Shown: positions 10,240-19,734, counted from the stretch's first letter. The stretch: 32,705 nt of DNA from Chara braunii (GCA_003427395.1 BFEA01000171.1:2495307-2528011); one strand, 5' to 3'. Numbers and translations: made by a program. Notes: a model not told the origin generated them from the letters alone.

Positions 10240-12480
10240 GTCACCAACCTCTCGCCTCTTCGCCTTCTACAATACAGCCGCGACTGTGGAATATGCAATC
10301 TGGAACGAACCTCCCTCTAGGACCCAACAAAAACACACCGCAGGCTAGCGCTGTACGACGTACGACATTTAGCCAACTCGGTAAGCCCAACTTCCCCTCT
10401 CTTCCTAATGGAGCAGGTCAACTCCTCGACCAGGCTCATACGGCCGAGGCTATGTCCGTGTGGGAGCGCAGAAGCTAAGACGCATGATAGAAGCACGATG
10501 GCCGGATCAGAATCACAGTAGCAGGGGCTCTCTCTGTGACGCGCTTATTTCCGTTCGTGGTCCCTCCCTCGCACCCGCTAGCTCATGGATCGCCCATATT
10601 AGTAGCGCTTGTCCTTTCAACGTACGACCACGAAGATAGCGATGCTTAACCCGACCTTGCAGACCAACCGAGCGGACGACAGTCTATGTGGTCATGATGA
10701 TTACTAAGACGAGTCACGACAACGCCGCAGTTACCAACTTGTAGAAAATGAGGATGAATCTTCCGCTAGAACCCGGAAAGATACGTCTTCATTTTATTTT
10801 ATTATTATTTATTATTATTTTATTATCTTTTTCGAGGCAGCCCCTGCATACTGCCTCGTCAAGCCTGTTTATTTCGTCGTGAAATCCGATACCATCATCG
10901 GATTCGCAATGGCCTGAAACCTCGAACTAGTTTCTTCCCTCAATCCTATCAAGAATCGACTCGGATGTCCTCCTGCTATGCCGAGTCGGCACTTCCACGC
11001 AGTCTCATCCTCCACTAACCCTCCTTCCACTTACTCCCGCCCTATTTTGACCGCAGATTCAGGCTCGCCAGCTATTAAAACCCCTACTTCGCTCCTTCTC
11101 TCGCTCGATTTCATAAAGGAACGAGCGAGATACGTTCACCCCCCCCTTTCTTCTTTTCTCCTTCCACCATAACTCCGCGGACCTTATTTCGTCACTAACT
11201 CTGCTTATACTAATCTTACCTCGAAACTAATGCTACCACTAAGCTCGCCTACTCCAAAACCCCCCACCTATATTCTTTTCCCGTCTGATTCTATGGAGAA
11301 TTGAATAAGTCGTTCGATCCTTCCTCCTCCATACTTGCCTTCCTTTATCAGCGAGCGTCACCAACCTCTCGCCTCTTCGCCCACTACAATACAGCCGCGA
11401 CTGTGGAATATGCAATCTGGAACGAACCTCCCTCTAGGACCTAACAAAAACACCCCGCAGGCTAGCGCTGCACGACGTACGACATTTAGCCAACTCAGTA
11501 AGCCCAACTTCCCCTCTCTTCCTAATGCAGCAGGTCAACTCCTCGGCCAGGCTCATACGGCCGAGGCTATGTCCGTGTGGGAGCGCAGAAGCTAAGACGC
11601 ATGATAGAAGCACGATGGCTGGATCAGAATCACAGTAGCAGGGGTTCTCTCTGTGACGCGCTTATTTCCGTTCGTGGTCCCGCCCTCGCACCCGCCAGCT
11701 CATGGATCGCCCATATTAGTAGCGCTTGTCCTTTCAACGTACGGCCACGAAGATAGCGATGCCTAACCCGACCTTGTAGACCAACCGAGCGGACGACAGT
11801 CTATGTGGTCATGACAATTACTGTGACGAGTCACGACAACGCCGCAGTTACCAACTTGTAGAAAATGAGGATGAATCTTCCGCTAGAACCCGGAAAGATA
11901 CGTCTTTATTTTATTTTATTATTATTTATTATTATTTTATTATCTTTTTCGATGCAGCCCCTGCATACTGCCTCGTCGAGTCTGTTTTTTTCGTCGTGAA
12001 ATCCGATACCATCATCGAATTCGCAATGGCCTGAAACCTCGAACTAGTTTTTTCCCTCAATCCTATCGAGAATTGACTCGGATGTCCGTTTCCTTGCTCC
12101 TGCTATGCCGAGTCGGCACTTCCACGCAGTCTCATCCTCCACTAACCCTCCTTCCACTTACTTCCGTCCTATTTTGACTGCAGATTGAGGCTCGTCAGGT
12201 ATTAAAACCCCTATTTCGCTCCTTTTCTCGCTCGATTTCATAAAGGAACGAGCGAGATACGTTCGCCCCCCCCTTCTTTTTTTCTCCTTCCACCATAACT
12301 CCGCGGACCTTATTTCGTCACTTACTCTACTTATACTAATCTAACCTCGAAACTAATGCTACCACTAAGCTCGCCTACTCCAAACCCCCCCACCTATTTT
12401 ATTTTCCCGTCTGATTCTATGGAGAATCGAATAAACCGTTCGATCCTTCCTCCTCCATATCTGCCTTCCTTTATCAGCGG
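10240..12480 (-). repeat. H2 array, copy 1: two tandem 1.12-kb units
   Basis: The segment about 10240-11356 is repeated at 11357-12480 with about 95 percent identity and a period of 1117 (ATGCAATCTGG at 10293 and 11410). Each unit ends in a hairpin set: GACTCGG/CCGAGTC (about 10955 and 12075, the loop longer in the second), TCTCGCTCG/CGAGCGAGA (about 11099 and 12224), and TGATTCT-atgg-AGAATTGA or AGAATCGA (about 11288 and 12414). AAAACCCC boxes precede two of them. It is the inverted counterpart of the GGGGTTTT-associated hairpins in copies 2 and 3. The short frame shared by both units (about 61-86 codons) is likely incidental. Confidence 0.85.
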
Positions 12481-12879
12481 ACGTACCCGGTGCGAAATCA
12501 TGCCTAGGTCCATCCCCCCTTATCTAAGCTTCTCGTCGCTGCGTCCTGCCTCACTGCCCTGGCGCTTCCCATCGCTGCTCTACCTCGCTGCACAGTCTCA
12601 GTGCCTGTTACTGCCTGCCTCGCTGCACAACTTTAGTGCCCGTCAAGAACTATGAAGTATCGAGGGCGCTGCCTCTCTCTCGCTGCGTGCCCGGCTTATC
12701 CCTTCGCCATCTCCGCCTCTCCTTATGTCGAAGATACCCGGCGCGCTAACCCGTCCGGGTTCATCCACCTCATTTCCCTGCCTTCCCTGTTGCCTGTTGC
12801 GCTCATCCCCCTCGCCGCTGCCCGTCTTTCCTCTACTTTTCCTTATCCTTTTCGTCGCCTGCTACTAACCTACGTGCTA
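12481..12879. other. C-rich spacer of copy 1
   Basis: Pyrimidine-rich sequence with recurring TCGCTGC.C/CCTGCCTC words. Two open frames of 95-99 codons are composition-driven. It may be a degenerate continuation of the H2 array. Confidence 0.4.
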
Positions 12880-13183
12880 ATACTGGTAGCAAGGCCAGGA
12901 CTGGTAGGCCGAACTCTGCTAAAAAGACTCAGTGCCTAACAACTCACCTTCAGCACTCCGTCAGCCCGAAAACGGGTGGCACTGAGCCCATGACCCAGAC
13001 ACGATCGTCGCAGGTATCCTAACCTCTCAAGAAGTGAGGGGCACAGGCTTAGCTGCAATACCTGAGTCGTGAGCCTAGGTGAAACGGGTCCTTCATGGAT
13101 CTCGGTGATAATAGCAAACAATCAAAAAGGAACTTTTGACGGCAGAAGAAATGGAGAAAAATCATGTGTGAACAGCAGCCAGG
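12880..13183 (+). pseudogene. LSU rRNA-like piece, domain II/III border
   Basis: Plus strand, opposite to the rest of copy 1. AACAACTCACC (12938-12948) matches TGTAACAACTCACC of cytosolic LSU. Then CCCGAAAACGGGTGGC matches CCCGAAAATGGATGGC. GCTGCAATACCTGAGTCGTG resembles TCGCTGCAAAACCTAGGGCG. GATCTCGGTGATAATAGCAA (from 13098) matches GATCTTGGTGGTAGTAGCAA and is followed by a region like TCAAATGAGAACTTTGAAGG. The order matches LSU over about 300 nt. It ends abruptly at a GGGCCC at about 13184. Confidence 0.75.
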
Positions 13184-13185
13184 GC

Positions 13186-13520
13186 CCTGCGCTCACTGTC
13201 GTGGTGCCCACGCTCAACATAGTTCACCACCTTCGGGTCCCAACCACACGCACTGATCTAACTCTCTCCTAGCCGAATAGCGGGCGGTGACCAGAGTGCT
13301 CACCAAAGGCCCCGCCGCTAGGGTTCTTCTTCGGCCTCATGGACCGAATCACCCTCTGGCTTGCATGCATGTTGACCTACTCGGTCCGCATCTTTCAAGA
13401 CATGAAGGATAGAGGAGTTATGTTGGCATCCTGAACACGCGCGAGTCCGCTCAACACCTAAAGTTAGCATCCTGCCCTATTTGAAAAGTAGTCATAATGG
13501 GGAAATCACCATCATGGAGG
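13186..13520 (-). pseudogene. LSU rRNA-like piece, domain II
   Basis: Minus strand. GGGACCCGAAGGTGGTGAAC followed by TATG (ending about 13219) matches the nearly invariant GGGACCCGAAAGATGGTGAACTATG. Upstream, GTCTTGAAAGATGCGGACCG and AACATGCATGCAAGCCA match GTCTTGAAACACGGACCAAG and GACATGTGTGCGAGTCA in the right order. CAGGATGCCAACATAA corresponds to the yeast-type CAAGGATGCTGGCATAA. It abuts the plus-strand LSU piece tail to tail although the two should be several hundred bases apart in one direction. Confidence 0.75.
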
Positions 13521-14087
13521 TTCGCCTGTACCGTCCTGGCCTTGCCGCGAAGCCCCGTGGACCGCCAAACCACCGGGAAAACCTCGTCGGGCCCTCAACC
13601 CGGCAGTCTCCCTGTGTTACTCTAACATCTCGCGTCGTCGTCGCTCGATCTTGATCCCTGATCTCTTTGATGAAAGTTCGACGCTGTAACCAATAGGGCT
13701 TAGCCCAAGTCTGGATCTAGTTTTTACGAACCTCTAAATAAACAGGTAATGTGCGACGCGCAGATGTACCGAATATCTTCAAAATCACGGTATTATCGGC
13801 ATCGCCCTCCACACGTACGCACGGGTCACAGGCAAGCGCACCAATCAACGAGACATAATCTTTTTAATCCCTGCTTAATCAAAAATAAAATATTTGGTCG
13901 GCGATCATGCTGGCCCTTCGGTCATCAATAAAATAAAAGATCACGCGCGCCTCAGGTTTGCGCGCCCACACACTCTCTATTATAGTCAACCATCGAGTCA
14001 ACGTAAACCACAGACACAGCCTCGCCTCCTCGCTGATTACTTAAATCTTTAAACCAGACTTTTTTCCTATCACTTGCAAAAAACAGG
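13521..14087. other. Head region of copy 1, with a block shared with copy 2
   Basis: A roughly 50-base block on the minus strand at about 13660-13712 (GGGCTAAGCCCTATTGGTTAC, then a GTCGAACT element) resembles 14685-14740 on the + strand. It starts with the stem GGGCT/AGCCC. Its layout and a GGATCAAG element recall a degenerate tRNA, but no cloverleaf could be drawn. No gene otherwise. Confidence 0.4.
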
Positions 14088-14113
14088 GCGAATACCCTTG
14101 TAAGGGTATTCGC
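14088..14113 (-). repeat. 26-nt perfect palindrome, head of copy 1
   Basis: Arms GCGAATACCCTT and its exact complement around a GT centre. On the minus strand it is followed by CCCTGTTTTTTGCAAG, similar to what follows the palindromes of copies 2 and 3. Confidence 0.95.
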
Positions 14114-14235
14114 ACCGACAGTGGACACTGAGACGCCACCACAACAATGCAACATCCACTCTCCCCGACGCCTTCGGGATGAGGGTGCTAAAGCTGAGAG
14201 CCAGTGACGGGCATCATCGCCTGCACGCTGTCGGC
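14114..14235. other. Junction between inverted copies 1 and 2
   Basis: The 122-bp stretch between the two head palindromes is the axis of the head-to-head arrangement. It is not itself an obvious inverted repeat. No feature recognised. Confidence 0.6.
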
Positions 14236-14261
14236 GCGAATACCCTTACAAGGGTATCCGC
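14236..14261 (+). repeat. 26-nt palindrome, head of copy 2
   Basis: Left arm GCGAATACCCTT, right arm AAGGGTATCCGC, centre AC, with a single A/C mismatch. Followed by CCTGGTTTTTGGAGATGACAG, like the other two heads. Confidence 0.92.
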
Positions 14262-14930
14262 CCTGGTTTTTGGAGATGACAGGAAAAATGGGCTTGGTCG
14301 AAATAAGTCGTGCGAGGTACGGCCGCGTCCGGGAACCGCCTTGGCTAAGTTAGGAGGTATGTGGGCGCGCAGTTTTAAGGCGTGCGTGTGATTTTTTGGA
14401 TTTGAGTGGGTGGCCGGTCTAGCCGGCCGACCCGGACCGTGCTATGGATTGGTTAAGGAGTAAGAGCTCGTTCCTGGTTGGCATGCGCGACCGACAATAG
14501 GACTGGCGCACGGGGCGGCGCGCGGAGAGGCCACGACGCAGTCTAAGTAAGCCGGCTCGGGTGCCTGATGTTGGCACAACTGTTGCAGGCAGGAAGAGAG
14601 GGCCTAGGCTGTTTTTCCCAGGCCTAGGCACTGCGCGGCGCCACTTCATGTCGAAGTCCGCGCCCACTTGTCCCAAGCTTGGGCTTAGCCCTATAGGTTA
14701 CGGTGTCGGACTATTGCTACGAAGGTTCAAGGATCGAGCCCGGAGGGCGTTGGTGCAGCAGCGGCGGAGCGTCATGAAGGGGGTTGAGGGCCCGGCAGGG
14801 CTATTCCCCCCACGGTTTTGCTGGCGGGTGCGACAACGGATCCGGCCCAAGGGACTGGTGGGGTATCCGCAGCCCCGCACCTCGCTCGGGACCTTTTGAG
14901 TTATGACTATCTTGTTTTATCCTTGTTACC

Positions 14931-14967
<37 letters not shown>

Positions 14968-15381
14968 ATTTTTTGTTTTTTTTTTTTTTTTTTTTTTTTT
15001 GTTATTTTGATATTCTCATTATCATTCGCGGACCCGTTTGAATTGGGGTGCGGTACCGCGGCCGACTATCCGAGTCTTGAGGAGCCGCTGGTGGGGTACC
15101 GGGACATCAGTAAAAGTCTGGACGATGCTGGGGAGGGGGATTGCAGGGTCTTTGCACGCAGGTGGTGGGCAAGAACTCAGGAAGAATCCGGACGCAAGGG
15201 GCGTCGGGTATGTGCAGACCGACAGGGGGATGAAGTGAGGGAAGATCCGGGAGGAAACCCGTACGTCGGTAGGGCAGGGTGCGTGCGGGATGGTTAGGAG
15301 GACGGTGTCCGCCCCATTGCCCCCTCCTTTCCAACAGGTCAGGGCGGCTACAGGTGCCGCCACGGGGCATTACCCTGGTTA
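14262..15381. other. Head region of copy 2 with poly-T, no gene seen
   Basis: GC-rich sequence containing the block 14685-14740 shared with copy 1, and T-rich tracts at about 14932-15000 broken only by GCA and G. Short GC-rich open frames on both strands overlap one another and resemble no protein. A direct promoter for the downstream U6-like sequence is not apparent. Confidence 0.5.
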
Positions 15382-15475
15382 GGTCCTTCGGGACATCCGT
15401 TAATATTGGAACGATACAGAGAAGATTAGTATGGCCCGCGCGCAGGAATTATCAGCGCGAAGTAGGTTACAGGTG
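15382..15475 (+). ncRNA. U6: U6 spliceosomal RNA-like sequence, probably a pseudogene
   Basis: The 5' stem-loop GTCC-TTCG-GGAC (15383-15394) is followed by ATCCGTTAATATTGGAACGA, the ACAGAGA box (15416-15422) and GATTAGTATGGCCC, nearly identical to the conserved U6 core. U6 pairs with the 5' splice site through ACAGAGA and with U2 and the catalytic metals through AGC and the internal stem-loop. Here AGC reads AGT (15428-15430), and the internal stem-loop half (GCGCGCAGGAATTATCAGCGCG) is altered. No TATA element is seen about 30 bases upstream and no T-run follows, both expected for an RNA polymerase III U6 gene. It occurs only in copy 2. Confidence 0.88.
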
Positions 15476-15764
15476 CCTGAACCTAGCCATGAGAGGGGTC
15501 GGGTCCGGGCGTAGCACGTAAAAGCAAGAGGGCCTGTCGGGACGACCGATGCTTTTGTCCCTCCGAAGTCCTCCCTTTTTCGGGCAGTCGAGGTGGCTGG
15601 GGAGGAGTTGGCTGCGCCGAGCACTATGGGAAAGGGAAGGCCGGGGGCGGGGACCGACGAGCAGAGTGCGGGGGTAGCGGGCTGAGCAAGGGCGAAAAGG
15701 GATGAACCTGGGCGACGAAACGCGCCAGGTACATGCACTTCGACGGAAAAGAAGGCAGAGCGGA
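15476..15764. other. GC-rich spacer between U6-like and LSU pieces
   Basis: No gene recognised. A TCCCTCCGAAGT word at about 15558-15569 is identical to a word in LSU domain II, but its neighbours do not extend the match. Confidence 0.4.
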
Positions 15765-15905
15765 CCGGCGGGGGCTCAGTGGGAGGGCCGCTACGTCGCG
15801 GCTGCATGTAGATCGTTCGACGGGCTAGGATATAGGGGCGAAAGACTAATCGAGTCGGTTAGTGACCGATTTCCTTCTGCGTTTTTTCGAAAATATCGCA
15901 GGCTG
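15765..15905 (+). pseudogene. LSU rRNA-like piece, domain II, copy 2
   Basis: TATAGGGGCGAAAGACTAAT (15831-15850) is identical to the universal eukaryotic LSU sequence, and the identity continues through CGA. Upstream, GTGGGAGGGCCGCTACGTCG and ATCGTTCGACGGGC correspond to GTGGAGGCCCGCAGCGATAC and ATCGTTCGTCTGAC. Downstream, ATTTCCTTCTGCG with a CTGCG/CGCAG stem corresponds to the GGTTCCCTCCGAAG region. In an intact LSU this directly follows the segment that lies at 13186-13520 on the other strand. It runs straight into the H2 array. Confidence 0.8.
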
Positions 15906-16560
15906 CGCTGCTGGGGAGGCAGGGAGGAACGGGCTGGGCTGTGTTAGGAGCTGCCGTGACGACAACAGGACTGGGTAGGCGGGCGGAGCGGAGAGGTAGG
16001 AAGGAGGAGGGAATCCAAACGCATTTTCGCGCCGGATTCGTTCGGAGAAAAAAACAATGGAGAAATGAGTCGGGCGCAGCCCAAAGACTGTAGCGCCCTC
16101 GATTCTAAACAGAATCGAGAAGGACAAGGGTCGAGGTGGGGGGTTTTAAACAGGGCGACCTCAATTCTAATGATATTTTTACTGATAGTTTAGTAGATTA
16201 GGCAGTTAGTAAGGGTGGAGCTGCGCGGAGCTATGGCGAAGCGAGGAGGAAGAAAGGAGTGAAGCTCAGTTAGATCGGTCGTTTTTTCGACCGTTTCCGA
16301 CGAACGAAGAAGCGAACCGGGGTTTTAATAGTGGGCGACCTCATTTCTAAAGTTAGATTCGAAAGAAAGTCAGTAGAAGGGGAGGTATAGAGGAACAGGC
16401 CTGCGCGGAGGCTATGGTGGAGAGAGGTGGAAGTAATGGATTTCGATCATTGTTTGACCAATTCCATCGTGAGGAGGCCTGATACTAAGGTTCTGGAGCA
16501 TGGCGAGTACGTTGGTAAGGTTAGAATTGGGGATTGGCGGTTAGTTTCTGAGTGGCATTA
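15906..16560 (+). repeat. H2 hairpin array, copy 2
   Basis: Two to three units of about 180-200 bases: hairpin, then a GGGGTTTTAA..GGGCGACCTCA.TTCTAA box, then a purine-rich GCGGAGCTATGG segment. Hairpins include GAATCC/GGATTC around GCATTTTCGC (about 16013), CTCGATTCT-aaac-AGAATCGAG (about 16098) and CGGTCG-tttttt-CGACCG (about 16276). The box resembles the LSU segment GGGCGAAACGCCCTCGACCTATTCTCAAA that follows the preceding LSU piece, so the array may be a multiplied LSU helix (inference). Confidence 0.65.
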
Positions 16561-17469
16561 GTAAGGGAGTGGTTGTAGAGTGGCGATGTATCTTCCCGTG
16601 TTCTAGTGGAAGATTCATTCGGTTTTGCTCGTTCCCGTTGGAGGAGGTGGCTGCGGTCATACGTTCCGTCGCTGCTTCGCTACCATCGCAGTTCCCGATT
16701 GAACCCGACCGTAAGCTCGGCCGGCTGCAAGCTGGAAGTACAGGAGGAGGTGTTAGTCCGGACTATCGATTGGTGGTCTGGCCGGGCTCCGCATTAGGGA
16801 CTGCGCTCAGGAGAGGAACCGTATTAGAGGTGGCGTGTATACCCCGTTTTGGCAGAGCGCTCAGTCAAGCTCGCTCTCAGTAACAACTACGGTGGTCGCC
16901 TCCCAAAGTCCTGGCGTGGGCAGCTTTGCACCTGATAACTCTGGGGCCTGTGCTTACCTGGCTGGGGCGTCCCAGCGACCTGGGAGGCGGACAGTGGACA
17001 GGGGGCTAAGTGGAGGAGCGGCCGTGATTGGGTCGGGAGGCATACAGGGTGGCCATTCGAGAAGAGAGAGAGGGGGTAAGTACGAGTTTGGGGAGGCTCA
17101 TTCTCGATTCGCACATTCGGGGAGAGGGTTGAGAGCGGGGCCGTTGAGGGCTTCTGCGTGTCCGACGTGTTGCTGGGGTATCCCTATTCTGCGCACCTCA
17201 AAGCTCGAACCAGCGAGCTCAGTGGGGGGGCGGGCCAAAGGGCATCCAACCGTGAGGTAAGGCAACGAGGGCAAGGGTTCACCGGTAGACAGGCGCCCTA
17301 CTCGTCGGACCACTAGGGAGTTGGGGGTCTACCTGGCGGCTGTGCATTTGACCGGCGAAAAAGCCTAGGAGCTCGTGAGAGTAGTGTGTACGGGAAAACA
17401 ATTGTAAGATGGTGAGGCTGCGGTCGCAGTATTTCGGAGATTGACTCAGCGTGAGGGGTATTACTGATG
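16561..17469. other. Spacer of copy 2, with an M-like start and a U1-5'-end-like word
   Basis: GTGTTCTAGTGGAAGATTCATTCGG at about 16598-16622 matches the start of the M blocks at 4005 and 29745. CTTACCTGGCTGGGG (16953-16967) resembles the 5' end of U1 snRNA, but the U1 stem-loop I loop sequence is absent downstream. The open frames are GC-driven. Confidence 0.45.
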
Positions 17470-17960
17470 AGGAAAGGGGTGCAGCAATCGTCGGGAGCTG
17501 GTAACTGCTACGACACTACGGCACGCTTGGTGGCCACGGCGCGCTGCTGTACATTGCGGGTATACTGTCGCATACTGCTGCGTAATTCTGCCAACTGCGG
17601 TGTATCATATTACGCTACTGCGGCACCTCGGTATATTGCAGGCCTACGGCAGTGCACGTGGCCTGCGCGAGATACCGCTGCATGCTGAGGGAATGCTGAT
17701 TGCGGACTGCGGAGGACTGTGGGCGATCGTTGCTGAGCTCGGGCTGCACTGCTATACTCTCACCGAGTACTGCAACGCGGTTCATGGTGCTAAGGCATTG
17801 CGCTGCCGCTGGGCCACTATTACTTCAGTCCAAGTCTAGCCTTGTGGACTACTGCGCACCCTATTAGCTATTACCGTGAAGGTAGTGTTGGAAGATTGGG
17901 GAGATTGCAGGAAGGGGCCGTTATTGGAGCACGGTAAAGTCAAAGGAACCCGAGAAGAGG
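17470..17960 (+). repeat. H3 hairpin-rich region, copy 2
   Basis: Recurring ACTGCTAC, ACTGCGG, TACTGCTGCG and ATTGCGG words with nested inverted repeats. A clear two-step stem is GGTAT..GCAGGCC with GGCCTGC..ATACC (about 17630-17685). Another is CGTAAT with ATTACG (about 17580-17615). It immediately precedes the SSU-like segment, as in the other copies. Confidence 0.6.
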
Positions 17961-18009
17961 GGGGGGGTTGACTTCGACAGTCATCGTAGAGTTTGGCCAA
18001 GTTGTTACC

Positions 18010-18300
18010 TTCTGGCCGCCATTGCGAGGCCCTCAGGCGAGGCAAGATTGGAAGGCCCTCTCACGCGAGTCTGAGTACACCATTCTTGGATCTGAGAGAC
18101 TAAACCTTTCTACTTCTGTCCTTCTTACTCTAAGTCTAGTCTGTTGGTTCTGAGGGGAAGGCGGCAGGCGGGATTGCAACCTGTAATCCGCGCCAAGGCC
18201 TCTGTGGGAGGTTCGCCCCACCGATTGCGGGAGCTCAGTCGGAGCCTAGGCAAGGCTCTGGAGGCAGGGAATTGAAAGGTAACCAATTATTTCCCCTCTA
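18010..18300 (+). pseudogene. SSU h13-h18-like segment, copy 2
   Basis: GGAAGGCGGCAGGCG (18156-18170) resembles the SSU word GGAAGGCAGCAGGCGCG. About 90 bases later a CTGGAGGCAGGG..GGTAA element occupies the place of the 530 loop (CTGGTGCCAGCAGCCGCGGTAA). The segment is conserved in copies 1 and 3 at the same place. The true 530-loop consensus is missing, so even if the homology is right it is not a normal SSU. Confidence 0.35.
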
Positions 18301-18543
18301 TATACCCTGGCATAACCCCTACCTATACATCTTGCTATGTTTGACTGAGTATACTGCATGCATCCCTATTTTGACTTTAGTTTGACTGGCAGGATGTAAC
18401 TCAGACAAGGTAAAGGAATGTGTGCACAAGTTCAGTTTCAGTTACATTGATTGCCTGAACGCAGACTGTGAACAAAAAGGGGTTACATCTGGGGGAAGGG
18501 TGGGTGAAAGGTGGTTTTCCCTGAGACTGACAGGGTCCTATGG
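18301..18543. other. Conserved linker before H1, copy 2
   Basis: Similar to 25301-25540 and, inverted, to about 8236-8470. Recognisable shared words are TTTGACTGAGTATA.TG and GAATGTGTGCACAA. A stem TGCCTGAACGCAGA-like element is kept in copy 3. No gene. Confidence 0.5.
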
Positions 18544-19444
18544 GGTCAGGCATGTTCCATAAGATTGGATGGCCTGACCGCTGTGTTTATTCTAATTTTC
18601 TGAAAAGGCCAAGCTTTGTTTCTAAGATGAATGGCTTGGTCGTTATGTTTATTTATTTTTGCCATGCTTTGTTTCTAAGATGAATGGTCTGGCTACTTAT
18701 TTGGTGGGGTTTGACTGTGCAAATTTGAGGACCAGATTTTGTTTCTAAGATGAATGGTCTGGTCGCTGATTATTTATGCGTGGTTTCTTAACAACTTTTG
18801 GGTTCAACTCAGAGTGCTCTGTTTTCTTTGGTGCTGGGAAGAGAGGGTTGGGCTTTGTTTCTAAGATGAATGGTCCAACTCTTTCGCTTGTTTTATTCTG
18901 AGGGAGTAATTTTTGCAGAGGACAAAGCATGTTCCATAAGATTGGATGGCTTTGGACTCATGTTGCACACAGATGGTTCAGAAAGAAACGAACCTGGCAG
19001 AGGACCAGATATATTCCATAAGATTGGATGGTCTGGCCCAATGCCTTGCACATGCTGGAACCCAAAATGTTATAATTTGGTTATACTCTATTACTATTTT
19101 AACTATGTACAGACTAGTCAGACACGGGTTCCATAAGATTGGATGACCTGACTACAACTTATCATAAATCGAAGAGAGTATAATTAAGAATATAACTGAA
19201 GGTAACTTGGGCAAGCTGAGCTTTGTTTCTAAGATGAATGGCTCAGTCCTACGCCCAACTTTTGAACATTACGTCAGATATATATATATAACTTGGATAT
19301 TAAACAGTTCAGGGCGACGAAGCATTGTTTCTAAGATGAATGGCTTAGTCATATGCCCAAAGGAAGAGAGAAGTAGTTGTGCAACCTGTTCGTGTATACT
19401 CGGTGGCTGGGTCAGACATGTTTCATAAGATTGAATGGCCTGAC
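18544..19444 (+). repeat. H1 stem-loop array, copy 2 (eleven hairpins)
   Basis: Eleven stem-loops with loop core TTCCATAAGATTGGATGG or TTTCTAAGATGAATGG. Variable closing stems: GGTCAGG/CCTGACC (18544-18579), GGCCAAGC/GCTTGGTC (18607-18641), GCCATGC/GTCTGGC (18661-18692), GACCAGA/TCTGGTC (18730-18764), GTTGG/CCAAC (about 18847-18876), CAAAGC/GCTTTG (18923-18954), CCAGA/TCTGG (about 19014-19036), TAGTCAG/CTGACTA (19125-19154), GGGC..CTGAGC/GCTCAG..GCCC (19209-19256), GGGC..GAC.AAGC/GCTT.GTC..GCCC (19312-19358), GTCAG/CTGAC (19411-19444). Inner pairs also vary together around TAAGAT: TCCA/TGGA, TTCA/TGAA, TTC/GAA. Confidence 0.9.
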
Positions 19445-19734
19445 TTTATGCCCTATGTAAGTTGAGTATAAAGGGTTAAGTCATTGAAAGCCCACGAACT
19501 ATTGGGTGTTAAGTTTGACTTGGGGCTGGTGAGAGTACTTACCTTTGTGGTTTGGCATTGCATGTGACTGAATGAGATCACTACTTGGTTTGGGTTTAAC
19601 TTAGCAGGTAGTTGCTTTAGAGGCTCGCCACGTGCTAGAGCGATAGGAGTTAGGTCGATTCTTGCATTTTCTGAGCTGAGTTCTTTTTTTTTACTTAGAT
19701 CAATTCCTGCTTTTTCTGAGATCTTTTGTTATAC

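Larger units (their letters stand above)
4361..14113 (-). repeat. Large unit, copy 1 (inverted)
   Basis: Read from 14113 downward it shows head palindrome, LSU-like piece, H2 array (tandemly doubled), H3, SSU h15-h18-like segment, H1, B, hairpin trio, T and R, in the same order as copies 2 and 3. It is longer than them because of the H2 duplication, a 520-bp AT-rich island (about 9290-9807), the poly-T region at 5.8-6.1 kb and an LSU-like piece in opposite orientation. Similarity to the other copies looks like 70-85 percent by eye. Confidence 0.75.

Noticed and set aside
13655-13712. tRNA gene on the minus strand (and 14685-14745 on the + strand)
   Set aside because: A D-arm-like and T-arm-like order is suggestive, but no complete cloverleaf or acceptor stem could be formed in either copy.
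16951-16967. U1 snRNA gene
   Set aside because: Only the 5' CTTACCTGGC.GGGG word matches. The stem-loop I loop sequence and Sm site of U1 are not found downstream.
18544-19444. Hammerhead ribozyme or retrozyme array
   Set aside because: The loop and core do not contain the conserved CTGATGA and GAAA elements in the required arrangement.
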